Program-made: the position numbers and the translations under genes
Shown: piece after piece, positions 55,344 to 63,474 of the stretch
How the letters are laid out: the number at the start of each line of letters is the position of its first letter
Numbering within the stretch: the first letter of the stretch is position 1
From: Microbacterium sp. zg-B96
GTDB lineage: Bacteria > Actinomycetota > Actinomycetes > Actinomycetales > Microbacteriaceae
Direction of reading: 5' to 3'
DNA length: 64,000 bases
NCBI RefSeq assembly: GCF_030246865.1
Contig: NZ_CP126738.1
Coordinates: 1,302,001-1,366,000 of the forward strand
Notes under the pieces: model-generated
What the model saw: only the letters and a program-made list of their open reading frames with translations
Database searches by the model: none
Told to the model about the DNA's origin: nothing

Positions 55344-56190
55344 CGGGATCTCCAGGTGCGGTCGGTTCGGGCACTGCCGGGTCGGGCGCGGGCAGGACGT
55401 GATGGCGACCGCGAGGCAGCACGATCGGGGATCCCGAAACAGGGTCGGGGACCACGACGCAATCCAGATCGAACACGTCGCGGATGAGGTCGTCGGTGAT
55501 GACCTCCGACGGCGCACCGCAGGCTACGACGCGCCCGGAGCGCAGCGCGAACACGTGATCGGCGTAGCGGGCGGCGAGGTTAATGTCGTGCAGCACCATG
55601 ACGATCGTCGTGCCGCGGTTGCGGTTGAGGTCGGTCAGCAGGTCCAGCACCTCGACCTGGTGCGCCACGTCGAGGAACGTCGTCGGCTCGTCCAGCAGCA
55701 GCACGTCGGTCTCCTGCGCCAGCGCCATCGCGATCCACACCCGCTGCCGCTGCCCACCCGACAGCTCGTCCACGGGACGGTCTGCCAGGTCCGTGGTGCC
55801 GGTGTCGCTCAGCGCCTGCGCGACGACGGCGTAGTCGTGTTCGCTCCACCGCGCCATCAGCTTCTGATGCGGATGCCGCCCCCGGCCGACGAGGTCCGAC
55901 ACGGCGATGCCCTCCGGCGCGATGGGGCTCTGCGGAAGGAGCCCCAGCGTGCGGGCGATCTCCTTCGTCGGTTGCCCGCGCAGCGCCTTGCCGTCCAGGA
56001 GCACCTGACCGGACGTGGGCGAGATGAGCCGGGCCAGCGCGCGCAGCAGGGTCGACTTGCCGCAGCCGTTGGCCCCGACGATCGCGGTGATGCGGCCGGG
56101 CGGGATCTCCAGGTCGAGACCGTCGATCACGGTGCGATCACCGTATGCGAGGGTGAGCGCCTCGGCGGTGAGGGTGTGGGCGGTGCTCAT
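55330..56190 (-). CDS. fepC: Iron-siderophore ABC transporter ATP-binding protein
   Basis: 286 aa. Walker A GANGCGKST, signature LSGGQRQRV, Walker B VLLLDEPTTFLD, switch His in VLHDINLAARY: the FecE/FepC family. It powers the FecCD-type permeases. Start ATG 56190 overlaps the permease stop as ATGA. A Pro-rich C-terminal tail of about 25 residues is unusual but harmless. Confidence 0.94.
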   Translation of the reverse strand: MSTAHTLTAEALTLAYGDRTVIDGLDLEIPPGRITAIVGANGCGKSTLLRALARLISPTSGQVLLDGKALRGQPTKEIARTLGLLPQSPIAPEGIAVSDLVGRGRHPHQKLMARWSEHDYAVVAQALSDTGTTDLADRPVDELSGGQRQRVWIAMALAQETDVLLLDEPTTFLDVAHQVEVLDLLTDLNRNRGTTIVMVLHDINLAARYADHVFALRSGRVVACGAPSEVITDDLIRDVFDLDCVVVPDPVSGSPIVLPRGRHHVLPAPDPAVPEPTAPGDPDGSR

Positions 56191-57212
56191 AGCGAGCCTC
56201 CCGAGCGGTTGGTCCTGACGAGAAGGTAGATGAGGTAGGGCGCACCGAGGATGCCGGTGATGACGCCGACCGGGTACCGGTTGCCGACCGCGAACTGACC
56301 GATCAGGTCGGCCACGAGTACGAGCAGCGCGCCCACCAGCCCGGCCGGCAGCAGCAACGACCCGCCGGAGCCGACGACGCGGGCCGCGATGGGTCCCGCC
56401 ATGAACGCGACGAATGCGATGGGGCCGGCGGCGGCGGTCGCAAAGGCCAGCAGAGTCACCGCGCCGACGATCAGCAGCACCCGCGTGCCGTTGATGTGCA
56501 CGCCCAGCGCGGCGGCCGTGTCGTCGCCGAGTCGCAGCGCCCCGAGATTGCGCCCCTGGCTGAGCATGATCGGCACGATGAGAACGCACGCTGCGAGCAC
56601 CGGCAGCACGGTGGACCACGTTGCGCCGTTGAGGCTGCCCGAGAGCCACTGCATCGCCGTCTGCAGGTCCCAGGCCGCAGCACGCGAGAGGACGTACGTC
56701 ACGACGCTGTCGAGCATCGCCGCGATGCCGATGCCGATCAGGATCAACCGCGTGCCAGCGAACCCGCCCCGGTTGGACAGCAGGTAGATCACCGCCGCGG
56801 CCAGCAGCGCGCCGCCGAGGGCGAGCAGCGAGACGGCGCTGTCGTCCAGCGCCAGCACGATGATGCCGATCACCGCGGCAGCGCTCGCGCCGGAGGTGAT
56901 GCCGATGATGTCGGGGGAGGCGAGCGGGTTGCGCAGCATCGTCTGGAAGGTCGCGCCGGCCAGCCCCAGGGCGAAGCCGGCGAACAGTCCGAGCGTCGCA
57001 CGGGGAAGGCGCAGCTCACCGACGGTGAACGACGCGCCGGGCACGGTCTGCCCGAAGATGACAGCGAGCACTTCGCCGGGGGAGTAGAAGGTCTGCCCGA
57101 TCATGAGGCTCAGCGCGTAGACCACCGCGATCAGCGCGATGAGGAGGCAGGTCACCGATGCCCGCCGACGCAGCCGCGACTTCCTGCCGGCGCGGATCAG
57201 CTGCGCGGTCAC
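56187..57212 (-). CDS. fepG: Iron-siderophore ABC transporter permease (FecCD family) 2
   Basis: 341 aa from the GTG at 57212, which overlaps the previous stop as GTGA. About nine to ten helices; FecCD motifs LRLPRATLGLFAGFALGLAGATFQ (in part), NPLASPDIIGITSGAS and GPIAFVAFMAGPIAARVVG. Half of the membrane channel together with the permease at 57209-58255. ATGA overlap with fepC. Confidence 0.93.
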   Translation of the reverse strand: MTAQLIRAGRKSRLRRRASVTCLLIALIAVVYALSLMIGQTFYSPGEVLAVIFGQTVPGASFTVGELRLPRATLGLFAGFALGLAGATFQTMLRNPLASPDIIGITSGASAAAVIGIIVLALDDSAVSLLALGGALLAAAVIYLLSNRGGFAGTRLILIGIGIAAMLDSVVTYVLSRAAAWDLQTAMQWLSGSLNGATWSTVLPVLAACVLIVPIMLSQGRNLGALRLGDDTAAALGVHINGTRVLLIVGAVTLLAFATAAAGPIAFVAFMAGPIAARVVGSGGSLLLPAGLVGALLVLVADLIGQFAVGNRYPVGVITGILGAPYLIYLLVRTNRSGGSL

Positions 57213-58255
57213 AGTTCTCTCACCTTCTGGCGGCGCACGATCCAGATGAACACCGGGGCGCCGATGAGAGCGGTGATGATGCCGACCTCGATCTCGGACG
57301 GGCGTGCGACGACCCGCCCGACGACGTCGGCGGCCACGAGCAGCGCTGCCCCCGCGACGGCGGAGAACGGCAGCAGCCAGCGGTGGTCGGTGCCGATGAG
57401 CAGCCGGCACAGGTGCGGGATCACCAGGCCGACGAAGCCGATGGGGCCGGCGATCGCGGTCGCCGCGCCGCACAGCACGATGGCGCCGGCAGAGGAGATG
57501 AGCCGCGTGCGCGCGACGTGCTCGCCGAGACCGGCGGCAAGATCGTCGCCCAGCGCCAGCGAGTTCATACCGCGCGCGGTGGCCAGGCAGATCAGCGCGC
57601 CGATGGCGAGCACCGGCAGCAGCGCGCCGATGCGGTCCCAGGTGGCGCCGCCGACGCCGCCGATCTGCCAGAAGCGGAACGTCTCGAGCACGTCCACCCG
57701 CGGCAGCAGCACCGCGCTGACCAGCGACATGAACGCCGCGGAGGTGGCAGCACCGGCGAGCGTGAGCTTCAGCGGGGTGGCACCGCCGCGGCCGAGCGAA
57801 CCGACGCTGTAGACGAAGACCGCCGCACCGGCGGCGCCGGCGATCGCGACGGCCATGACGCTGTACGGCGCAGACAGACCGAAGAAGGCGATGCCGACCA
57901 CGACGGCCAGGCTCGCGCCGCCGGAGACTCCGAGGATGCCGGGGTCAGCCAGCGGATTGCGGGTGACCGCCTGCATCGTCGCCCCTGACATCGCCAGCGC
58001 CGCCCCGACCAGGATCGCCAGCACGGTGCGCGGCAGTCGCGCCACGACCGCCGCCTGCGCGATGCCGTCGGTGTCTCCGCCGAAGGCCTGGATGATCTCT
58101 GCGAGGGATACATCCCGCACGCCGAAGGCGACGGATGCCACGACGGCCAATGCCAGCACCACGGCGCCTGCTCCGACCCACGCCAGCCGCACCGCCACCG
58201 GACGCCGCAGAGCGGCGGTCTCCGGCAGCGGTGCGGGAGTGCGAAGGTCGGTCAC
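57209..58255 (-). CDS. fepD: Iron-siderophore ABC transporter permease (FecCD family) 1
   Basis: 348 aa from the GTG at 58255. Conserved RLPRTVLAILVGAALAMSGATMQ (in part), NPLADPGILGVSGGAS and GPIGFVGLVIPHLCRLLIG. Starts 5 bases after the binding-protein gene stop and overlaps the second permease by 4 bases. With fepG it forms the heterodimeric channel. Confidence 0.93.
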   Translation of the reverse strand: MTDLRTPAPLPETAALRRPVAVRLAWVGAGAVVLALAVVASVAFGVRDVSLAEIIQAFGGDTDGIAQAAVVARLPRTVLAILVGAALAMSGATMQAVTRNPLADPGILGVSGGASLAVVVGIAFFGLSAPYSVMAVAIAGAAGAAVFVYSVGSLGRGGATPLKLTLAGAATSAAFMSLVSAVLLPRVDVLETFRFWQIGGVGGATWDRIGALLPVLAIGALICLATARGMNSLALGDDLAAGLGEHVARTRLISSAGAIVLCGAATAIAGPIGFVGLVIPHLCRLLIGTDHRWLLPFSAVAGAALLVAADVVGRVVARPSEIEVGIITALIGAPVFIWIVRRQKVREL

Positions 58256-58260
58256 CTCGT

Positions 58261-59289
58261 CTAGCCGAGCGCGCCCGCGAGCACCGCGAAGTACTCGTCG
58301 ATGCCCCAGCCGATCGACAGCGGCGACGGGTTCGCGGATGCCGCGAGCGGCGTGGAGTCCTCGAGGATCGCGATGCGGCCCTCGGCGATGGCGGGAATGC
58401 GTGAGAGCAGCGGATCAGCCTGCAGCTGCTCGATGATCGCCCCGTCGGCGGAGCCGTAGGTGACGAACACGTCGACGTCGGCGAAGCGGTCGGCCTGCTC
58501 CGAGCTGACGGTGACGTAGAACGCGTCCGTGCCTTCGGATTCCTCGGTCACTACGGCGGGTGCGGGCAGTCCCAGGCTCTCCAGGAAGCCCGGCCGGGTG
58601 TCGTGGCTCGTGTAGAAGCCGACGGTGCTGAGGTCTGCGGCATCCAGGTAGGAGAACAGCACCTTCGCATCGGCAAGTCCCGGCTGCGCCGCAAGGGCGG
58701 TGTCGATCTCGGCGTGGAGATCCTCGACCAGCTGCTCGCCTTCCTCGGCGAGACCGAGCGCAGCGGAGTTGAGCAGCGTCATGTCCTCCCACGAGGTGGC
58801 CCAGGGGATCTCGGGGAACGCGACGACCGGCGCGATCTTCGACAGCGTGTCGTACTCCTCCTGAGTCAGGCCGGAGTAGGAGGCGAGGATGACGTCGGGG
58901 TTCGTGTCGGCGACGGCTTCGAAGTCGATGCCGTCGGTCTCGTCGAACAGCACCGGGGTCTCGGCGTCGAGCTCCTCAAGGCGCTCCTGGACCCACGGCA
59001 GCACGCCGTCCCCGTCATCGTCGCCCCACGCCGCCTTGGCCATGCCGACCGGAACGATGCCGAGGGCCAGAGGCACTTCGTGGTTCGCCCACGCGACGGT
59101 GGCGACGCGTTCGGGCTTCTCCGTGATCGTCGTCTCGCCGAGTGCGTGCTCGATCGTGACGGGGAACGTCCCATCGGACGATCCGGCCTCGCCGGCGGCA
59201 TCCTCGGGGGTGTTGCCGGCACAGCCGGAGAGCAGCAGGGTGGCCGCGGCGACGGCGGCGGTGGCGACTGCGAAGCGAGTGCGGGGCAT
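58261..59289 (-). CDS. fepB: Iron-siderophore substrate-binding lipoprotein
   Basis: 342 aa. Lipoprotein signal with lipobox LLLSGC (Cys23), then a class III binding-protein fold: PERVATVAWANHEVPLALG early, DVILASYSGLTQEEYDTL in the middle, DVDVFVTYGSADG later. The two conserved Glu residues that dock on FecCD permeases are likely among the many acidic residues but were not assigned. GGAGG lies before the ATG at 59289. First gene of the operon, behind an iron box. Confidence 0.93.
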   Translation of the reverse strand: MPRTRFAVATAAVAAATLLLSGCAGNTPEDAAGEAGSSDGTFPVTIEHALGETTITEKPERVATVAWANHEVPLALGIVPVGMAKAAWGDDDGDGVLPWVQERLEELDAETPVLFDETDGIDFEAVADTNPDVILASYSGLTQEEYDTLSKIAPVVAFPEIPWATSWEDMTLLNSAALGLAEEGEQLVEDLHAEIDTALAAQPGLADAKVLFSYLDAADLSTVGFYTSHDTRPGFLESLGLPAPAVVTEESEGTDAFYVTVSSEQADRFADVDVFVTYGSADGAIIEQLQADPLLSRIPAIAEGRIAILEDSTPLAASANPSPLSIGWGIDEYFAVLAGALG

Positions 59290-59320
59290 GGCAACCTCCG
59301 ATGGTTGAGTGAGCCCGACA

Positions 59321-59326
59321 ATGTTA
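59321..59326 (-). promoter_or_regulatory. -10 element for the siderophore operon
   Basis: TAACAT on the minus strand, overlapped by the iron box. Confidence 0.45.
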
Positions 59327-59342
59327 GGGCAGGCTTACTTTA
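59324..59342 (-). promoter_or_regulatory. DtxR/IdeR-like iron box
   Basis: TTAGGGCAGGCTTACTTTA agrees with the IdeR consensus TTAGGTTAGSCTAACCTAA at 14 of 19 positions. It covers the -10 of fepBDGC-SIP, so iron-loaded DtxR/IdeR would block transcription. Confidence 0.75.
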
Positions 59343-59476
59343 CTTCCTGTCCCTGTGATGTGCCGAATCGAAATCGACCAGTCGGTTGCAGCGCAGTGCG
59401 GCCAGCAGGAGGGTGAGCACGGCGGCGAGACCGACGCCTGTCCGATGAGGCTATGGACGCGGTGCCCGCGGGTACA

Positions 59477-60166
59477 TCAGCCTGCGGTGCCGTCCGCCCC
59501 CGTACCCAGGGGTGAAGTGATGCGGTGGGCGATGAAGTCGTCAAGCTCGCGGGGCGCGGCAGTCCCGCGGGCGTGCCTGCGGCGCCGGATGGCGGAGACC
59601 CGGTCGATTGCGACACCGATGACCAGCGCCAGCAGGATGCCGGCGAGGGCGCTGAGCAGCGGCTGGTCGGCAAGCCAGTGGCCCGCCACCAGTCCGAGAC
59701 CCGTGCTGTACGCCGCCCAGGTGACGACGGCGATGGCGCTGAGCGGGAGGAAGCGGCGCCATCCGAAGCCCAGCGCTCCGGCGGACATGTTCACGGCGAC
59801 ACGGCCGACGGGGATGTAGCGGGCCCCGATGATCAGCGGCGCACCGCTGCGATCCAGGGCTGTCCTTGCCCACGTGAAGGTGGCGGCCACCCGGGGCCGG
59901 CGCATCCAGGCCCACCGCCGCATGCCGACCGAGTGACCGACCGCGTAGGCGAGGTTGTCGCCGATCAGCGCACCGGCGGCGGCGACCGTCGCCAGCAGCA
60001 CCAGGTTCGGACCCCCCGCCGACACCGTCACGGCGGCCGCGGCGACCAGCACCGTCTCGCTCGGCACCGGCGGGAAGAACCCGTCCACGATGGCCAGGGT
60101 GAGCATGAGGAGGTACAGCCACGGTGAGGCCACCGCCTGCAGGATGAGCTCGTTGACGACGTCCAT
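59477..60166 (-). CDS. DedA-family membrane protein
   Basis: 229 aa. Four to five hydrophobic segments; motifs DGFFPPVPSETVLVAAA, GDNLAYAVGHSVG and GARYIPVGRVAVNMSAGALG match DedA/VTT-domain proteins, which move lipids such as undecaprenyl phosphate between leaflets. The ATG at 60166 has TAACGT 6 bases upstream. The C-terminal tail after the last helix is Arg-rich. No operon partner. Confidence 0.92.
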   Translation of the reverse strand: MDVVNELILQAVASPWLYLLMLTLAIVDGFFPPVPSETVLVAAAAVTVSAGGPNLVLLATVAAAGALIGDNLAYAVGHSVGMRRWAWMRRPRVAATFTWARTALDRSGAPLIIGARYIPVGRVAVNMSAGALGFGWRRFLPLSAIAVVTWAAYSTGLGLVAGHWLADQPLLSALAGILLALVIGVAIDRVSAIRRRRHARGTAAPRELDDFIAHRITSPLGTGADGTAG

Positions 60167-60172
60167 ACCGCG

Positions 60173-60178
60173 ACGTTA
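60173..60178 (-). promoter_or_regulatory. -10 element for dedA (leaderless)
   Basis: TAACGT on the minus strand, 6 bases before the ATG at 60166. Confidence 0.5.
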
Positions 60179-60275
60179 TGAACCCGGCGCGCGCTCCCGC
60201 ATCCCTCTGAAGTAGCACAGGGTCACCCGCTGGTGGTGTCTTGGGGCGTCGGGCGGGCGCCCAGGTGGCCCGACC

Positions 60276-60281
60276 TATACT
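60276..60281 (+). promoter_or_regulatory. -10 element for the ABC-F gene
   Basis: TATACT, giving a leader of about 48 bases before the GTG at 60337. Confidence 0.5.
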
Positions 60282-60336
60282 GGGAGGCTGGCCCCGCGCC
60301 AGACCCCACCACCCCCTTTGAGAACGGACGTTCGCT

Positions 60337-61935
60337 GTGCTTGCCGTACACGACCTCGAGATCCGCGTAGGCGCCCGCGTGCTTATGTCGAATGTCTCCT
60401 TCCGCGTGTCCGACGGCGACAAGATCGGTCTCGTCGGCCGTAACGGGGCGGGAAAGACCACCCTCACGAAGGTGTTGGCCGGCGATCTGCAGCCTGCCGA
60501 CGGCAGGGTGGACCGCTCCGGAGAACTGGGCTACCTGCCGCAGGATCCCCGCAGCGGCAACCCCGAAGACCTCGCCCGCACCCGCATCCTCGATGCCCGC
60601 GGTCTGGGGCAGCTGGCCATCGGCATGCACGAGGCGTCGCTGGCGATGGCATCGGACGATGCGGATACCGCGGCGAAGGCCATGCGCAAGTACGGCAACC
60701 TCACCGAGCGGTTCGAGGCCCTGGGCGGCTACACCGCCGAGGCCGAAGCGGCCACCATCGCGCACAACCTGTCGCTGCCGGACCGCATCCTCGACCAGCC
60801 GCTGTCGACCCTCTCCGGTGGGCAGCGTCGCCGCATCGAGCTGGCCCGCATCCTTTTCTCCGACGCCGAGACGATGATCCTCGACGAGCCGACGAACCAC
60901 CTCGACGCCGACAGCGTCGTGTGGTTGCGCGAGTTCCTCAAGAACTACAAGGGCGGGCTCATCGTGATCTCGCACGACGTGGAGTTGGTCGGGGAGACGG
61001 TCAACCGCGTGTTCTACCTCGACGCGAACCGCCAGGTCATCGACGTCTACAACATGAACTGGAAGAACTACCTGCGTCAGCGGGTGGCCGACGAGGAGCG
61101 CCGCAAGAAGGAGCGCGTCAACGTCGAGAAGAAGGCCACCGTCCTGCAGCTGCAGGCTGCCCGGTTCGGTGCGAAGGCGTCCAAGGCGGCTGCCGCGCAC
61201 CAGATGGTCGCGCGCGCCGAGAAGATGCTCGCGGGCCTGGACGACGTGCGTCAGCAGGACCGCGTGGCCAAGCTGCGTTTCCCCAAGCCGGCGCCGTGCG
61301 GCAAGACGCCGCTCATGGCCACCGGTCTGTCGAAGTCGTACGGGTCGCTGGAGATCTTCACCGACGTCGACCTCGCGATCGACCGCGGCTCGAAGGTCGT
61401 GGTGCTGGGGCTCAACGGAGCGGGCAAGACGACGCTGCTGCGCATCCTCGCCGGCGTCGACCAGCCCGACACCGGACGCCTGGAGCCCGGGCACGGCTTG
61501 AAGATCGGTTACTACGCGCAGGAGCACGAGAACCTCGATGTGAACCGGTCGGTGCTCGAGAACATGATGTCCGCCGCTCCGGACATCAACGCGACCGAGG
61601 CGCGCAAGGTGCTCGGCTCGTTCCTGTTCACCGGTGACGACGTGCTCAAGCCCGCATCTGTCCTCTCCGGTGGCGAGAAGACGCGACTGTCGCTGGCGAC
61701 GCTCGTCGTCTCCAGCGCCAACATGCTGCTGCTGGATGAGCCCACCAACAACCTCGACCCTGCGTCGCGCGAAGAGATCCTCGATGCGCTGTCGCACTAC
61801 GAGGGCGCTGTCGTGCTGGTCTCGCACGACGAGGGCGCAGTGCATGCCCTCAACCCCGAGCGGGTGCTCATCCTCCCGGACGGCGTCGAGGACCTCTGGG
61901 GCCGCGACTACGCGGACCTGATCACGCTCGCCTGA
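60337..61935 (+). CDS. ABC-F family ribosome-associated ATPase
   Basis: 532 aa from a GTG. Two ABC modules without membrane segments: Walker A GRNGAGKTT and GLNGAGKTT; signatures LSGGQRRRI and LSGGEKTRL; Walker B ILDEPTNHLD and LLDEPTNNLD. Between them a charged linker (about 240-315: KKERVNVEKKATVLQLQAARF in pieces) is the P-site tRNA interaction motif of ABC-F factors. These act on the ribosome in translation or antibiotic protection; the exact subfamily is unclear. Leader contains a weak GAGAACGGA. Confidence 0.92.
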   Translation: MLAVHDLEIRVGARVLMSNVSFRVSDGDKIGLVGRNGAGKTTLTKVLAGDLQPADGRVDRSGELGYLPQDPRSGNPEDLARTRILDARGLGQLAIGMHEASLAMASDDADTAAKAMRKYGNLTERFEALGGYTAEAEAATIAHNLSLPDRILDQPLSTLSGGQRRRIELARILFSDAETMILDEPTNHLDADSVVWLREFLKNYKGGLIVISHDVELVGETVNRVFYLDANRQVIDVYNMNWKNYLRQRVADEERRKKERVNVEKKATVLQLQAARFGAKASKAAAAHQMVARAEKMLAGLDDVRQQDRVAKLRFPKPAPCGKTPLMATGLSKSYGSLEIFTDVDLAIDRGSKVVVLGLNGAGKTTLLRILAGVDQPDTGRLEPGHGLKIGYYAQEHENLDVNRSVLENMMSAAPDINATEARKVLGSFLFTGDDVLKPASVLSGGEKTRLSLATLVVSSANMLLLDEPTNNLDPASREEILDALSHYEGAVVLVSHDEGAVHALNPERVLILPDGVEDLWGRDYADLITLA

Positions 61936-61971
61936 CCGGCCGGCGTCCGCGCCGCCCTCAGGGCGGGCGGC

Positions 61972-62874
61972 TCAGCGGCCGGCGGTGTCCAGCAGGGCGT
62001 CTTCGGCCTCGGCGTCGCGGTCGCGGCGCTTCTTCTCCGGCCGCGGTCGGCGTGCGGGGCGCGGTGCCGGCGCATCCGGATCGCCCGCGTGCGCTGCTGC
62101 TGCCGCGGCGTCCGCGCGGTCGGCGGCGTCCTCGCGGCGGTGGCGCAGTTCGGAGCGGATCATGTACGCGATGAAGATGAAGCCCATGATCGCGAAGAGG
62201 ATCCACTGGATCGCGTACGACAGGTGGGGACCTGGGTCCTCGGACGGTGAGGCGATGGCGTTCGGCACGGTCGCCGGGGCCGGATCCTCGCTGATGAGAA
62301 GACCGTAGGCATCCCGCACCAGATCATCGCCGCCGTCGATCTGGTCGGCGATCAGCGGCAGATGGATGGTGGGGACCTGACCTTCGGGGGCCGAGCGACC
62401 GGAGGTGGGGAGGGCCTCGCCCGCCTTCAGGCGCACTACGACGGTGGCGGGTCCCTCCGGAGCCGCCGGCACGACATCGGGCTCCGGCTGGTCGCTGCCC
62501 GGCCGCACCCAGCCGCGGTCCACCAACAGGACGCGACCGTCGTCGGTGTGGAAGGGCACCAGCACCTCGTACGCCGACGTGCCGCCGTGCGGGCGGTTGC
62601 GGACGAGAAGTTGTGAGGCCGTGTCGTACTCGCCGACGAGAGTGACCGGATGCCACTGGTCGCCGGGGTCGAATTCGCCCCCGGCGGGGAGGAGTTCGGC
62701 CAGCGGCACCGGAGTGGCGTCGTAGTTCTCGGCCACGAGTTCCAGTTGCGTGCTGCGCGCCTCGTTGCGGTCGAATTGCCATTGCGAGAGGTAGGCGCAG
62801 GCGATCGCGAAGACGATGGCCACGGCCACGTACCCCGCCCACCGTGCGGCGGTGGGCATCGGCCGACGGCTCAC
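61972..62874 (-). CDS. SURF1-family cytochrome oxidase assembly protein
   Basis: 300 aa from the GTG at 62874, overlapping the upstream stop as GTGA. N- and C-terminal helices (about 12-30 and 232-255, LSYAIQWILFAIMGFIFIAY in that region) flank an extracytoplasmic domain with WQFDRNEAR, LVRNRPHGGTSAYEVLVPF and VLLVDRGWV, the SURF1 signature. It supports assembly of heme A into aa3 oxidase. A disordered basic C-terminal tail of about 40 residues follows. Confidence 0.92.
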   Translation of the reverse strand: MSRRPMPTAARWAGYVAVAIVFAIACAYLSQWQFDRNEARSTQLELVAENYDATPVPLAELLPAGGEFDPGDQWHPVTLVGEYDTASQLLVRNRPHGGTSAYEVLVPFHTDDGRVLLVDRGWVRPGSDQPEPDVVPAAPEGPATVVVRLKAGEALPTSGRSAPEGQVPTIHLPLIADQIDGGDDLVRDAYGLLISEDPAPATVPNAIASPSEDPGPHLSYAIQWILFAIMGFIFIAYMIRSELRHRREDAADRADAAAAAAHAGDPDAPAPRPARRPRPEKKRRDRDAEAEDALLDTAGR

Positions 62875-63074
62875 GGGGTACCCGCCTCGACGAGCGGCTC
62901 GACCGCGACCGGGAAGTCGCGCGCGGCCAGGTAGTCCCTCAGATAGTCGACATGCTCGTCGCAGGCCGACCAGAGCTTGCGGCGGTCGGCGGGGTGGATG
63001 CGGGGGTTGCGCCACACCACCAGCCACCGGGCCGCGGCCTGGCATCCGGCGCGCGAGCAGACGCTGTCGGTCAC
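62871..63074 (-). CDS. 67-aa Cys-containing protein, unknown function
   Basis: 67 aa, start GTG at 63074 overlapping the preceding stop (GTGA) and ending in the SURF1 start. CSRAGC near the N terminus and a later CDEH suggest a small zinc-binding fold. Similar short actinobacterial proteins are sometimes mislabelled acetone carboxylase. Coupled on both sides, so it may belong to the oxidase-assembly group. Confidence 0.75.
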   Translation of the reverse strand: MTDSVCSRAGCQAAARWLVVWRNPRIHPADRRKLWSACDEHVDYLRDYLAARDFPVAVEPLVEAGTP

Positions 63075-63433
63075 TTCTGAATCGCTCCGGGTTCCGATGG
63101 TGGCTGTTCGTCGAGCCTGATCACGTCAGGCCGCTCGGCGGGCGACGGCGGCGGGGCAGCGGCAGCAGTGATGGCCCGCTCCGGGTTCTCTGCGACGCGC
63201 GACCGGGTGTCCTTGCCGACGTTGGCCAGCACCACCGCGAAGTACGGCAGCACGATCGCGCCCAGCGCGAGCACGGCCGTGTGCCAGCCGTAGGGCGTGA
63301 TGAGCACCATCAGCACGAAGCACGCGGCACGCACGCCCATCGTGATGTAGTAGGTGGTCATCCGCGAACTCGCATCATCCCGCGGAGCGGGCGGAAGCGA
63401 GGTGGCTGACTGCGCTCTGGTCGACTTCTTCAC
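63071..63433 (-). CDS. DUF3099-domain small membrane protein
   Basis: 120 aa from the GTG at 63433 (TAGGCT lies 9 bases upstream). Two helices: about 28-46 (MGVRAACFVLMVLI) and 52-70 (VLALGAIVLPYFAVVLANVG in that region), with a polar N terminus and a Pro/Ala-rich cytoplasmic tail; the DUF3099 pattern. First of three overlapping genes with the 67-aa protein and SURF1. Function unknown. Confidence 0.82.
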   Translation of the reverse strand: MKKSTRAQSATSLPPAPRDDASSRMTTYYITMGVRAACFVLMVLITPYGWHTAVLALGAIVLPYFAVVLANVGKDTRSRVAENPERAITAAAAPPPSPAERPDVIRLDEQPPSEPGAIQK

Positions 63434-63442
63434 GGTGCATCC

Positions 63443-63448
63443 AGCCTA
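63443..63448 (-). promoter_or_regulatory. -10 element for the DUF3099-SURF1 operon
   Basis: TAGGCT on the minus strand, 9 bases before the GTG at 63433. Confidence 0.4.
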
Positions 63449-63474
63449 CGCCGCGCGCGGCGGGCCGGAACCGG

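Noticed and set aside
59340..59450. Minus-strand 36-codon fragment with a hydrophobic stretch (VGLAAVLTLLLAALRC) between dedA and the siderophore operon
   Set aside because: It could be the tail of a lost membrane protein, but it has no start, is very short, and its stop overlaps the iron box; not enough to call a pseudogene.
61950..61970. GC hairpin CCGCCC-TCA-GGGCGG between the ABC-F and SURF1 genes
   Set aside because: Only 6 bp of stem and no T-run; expected often by chance at this GC content.
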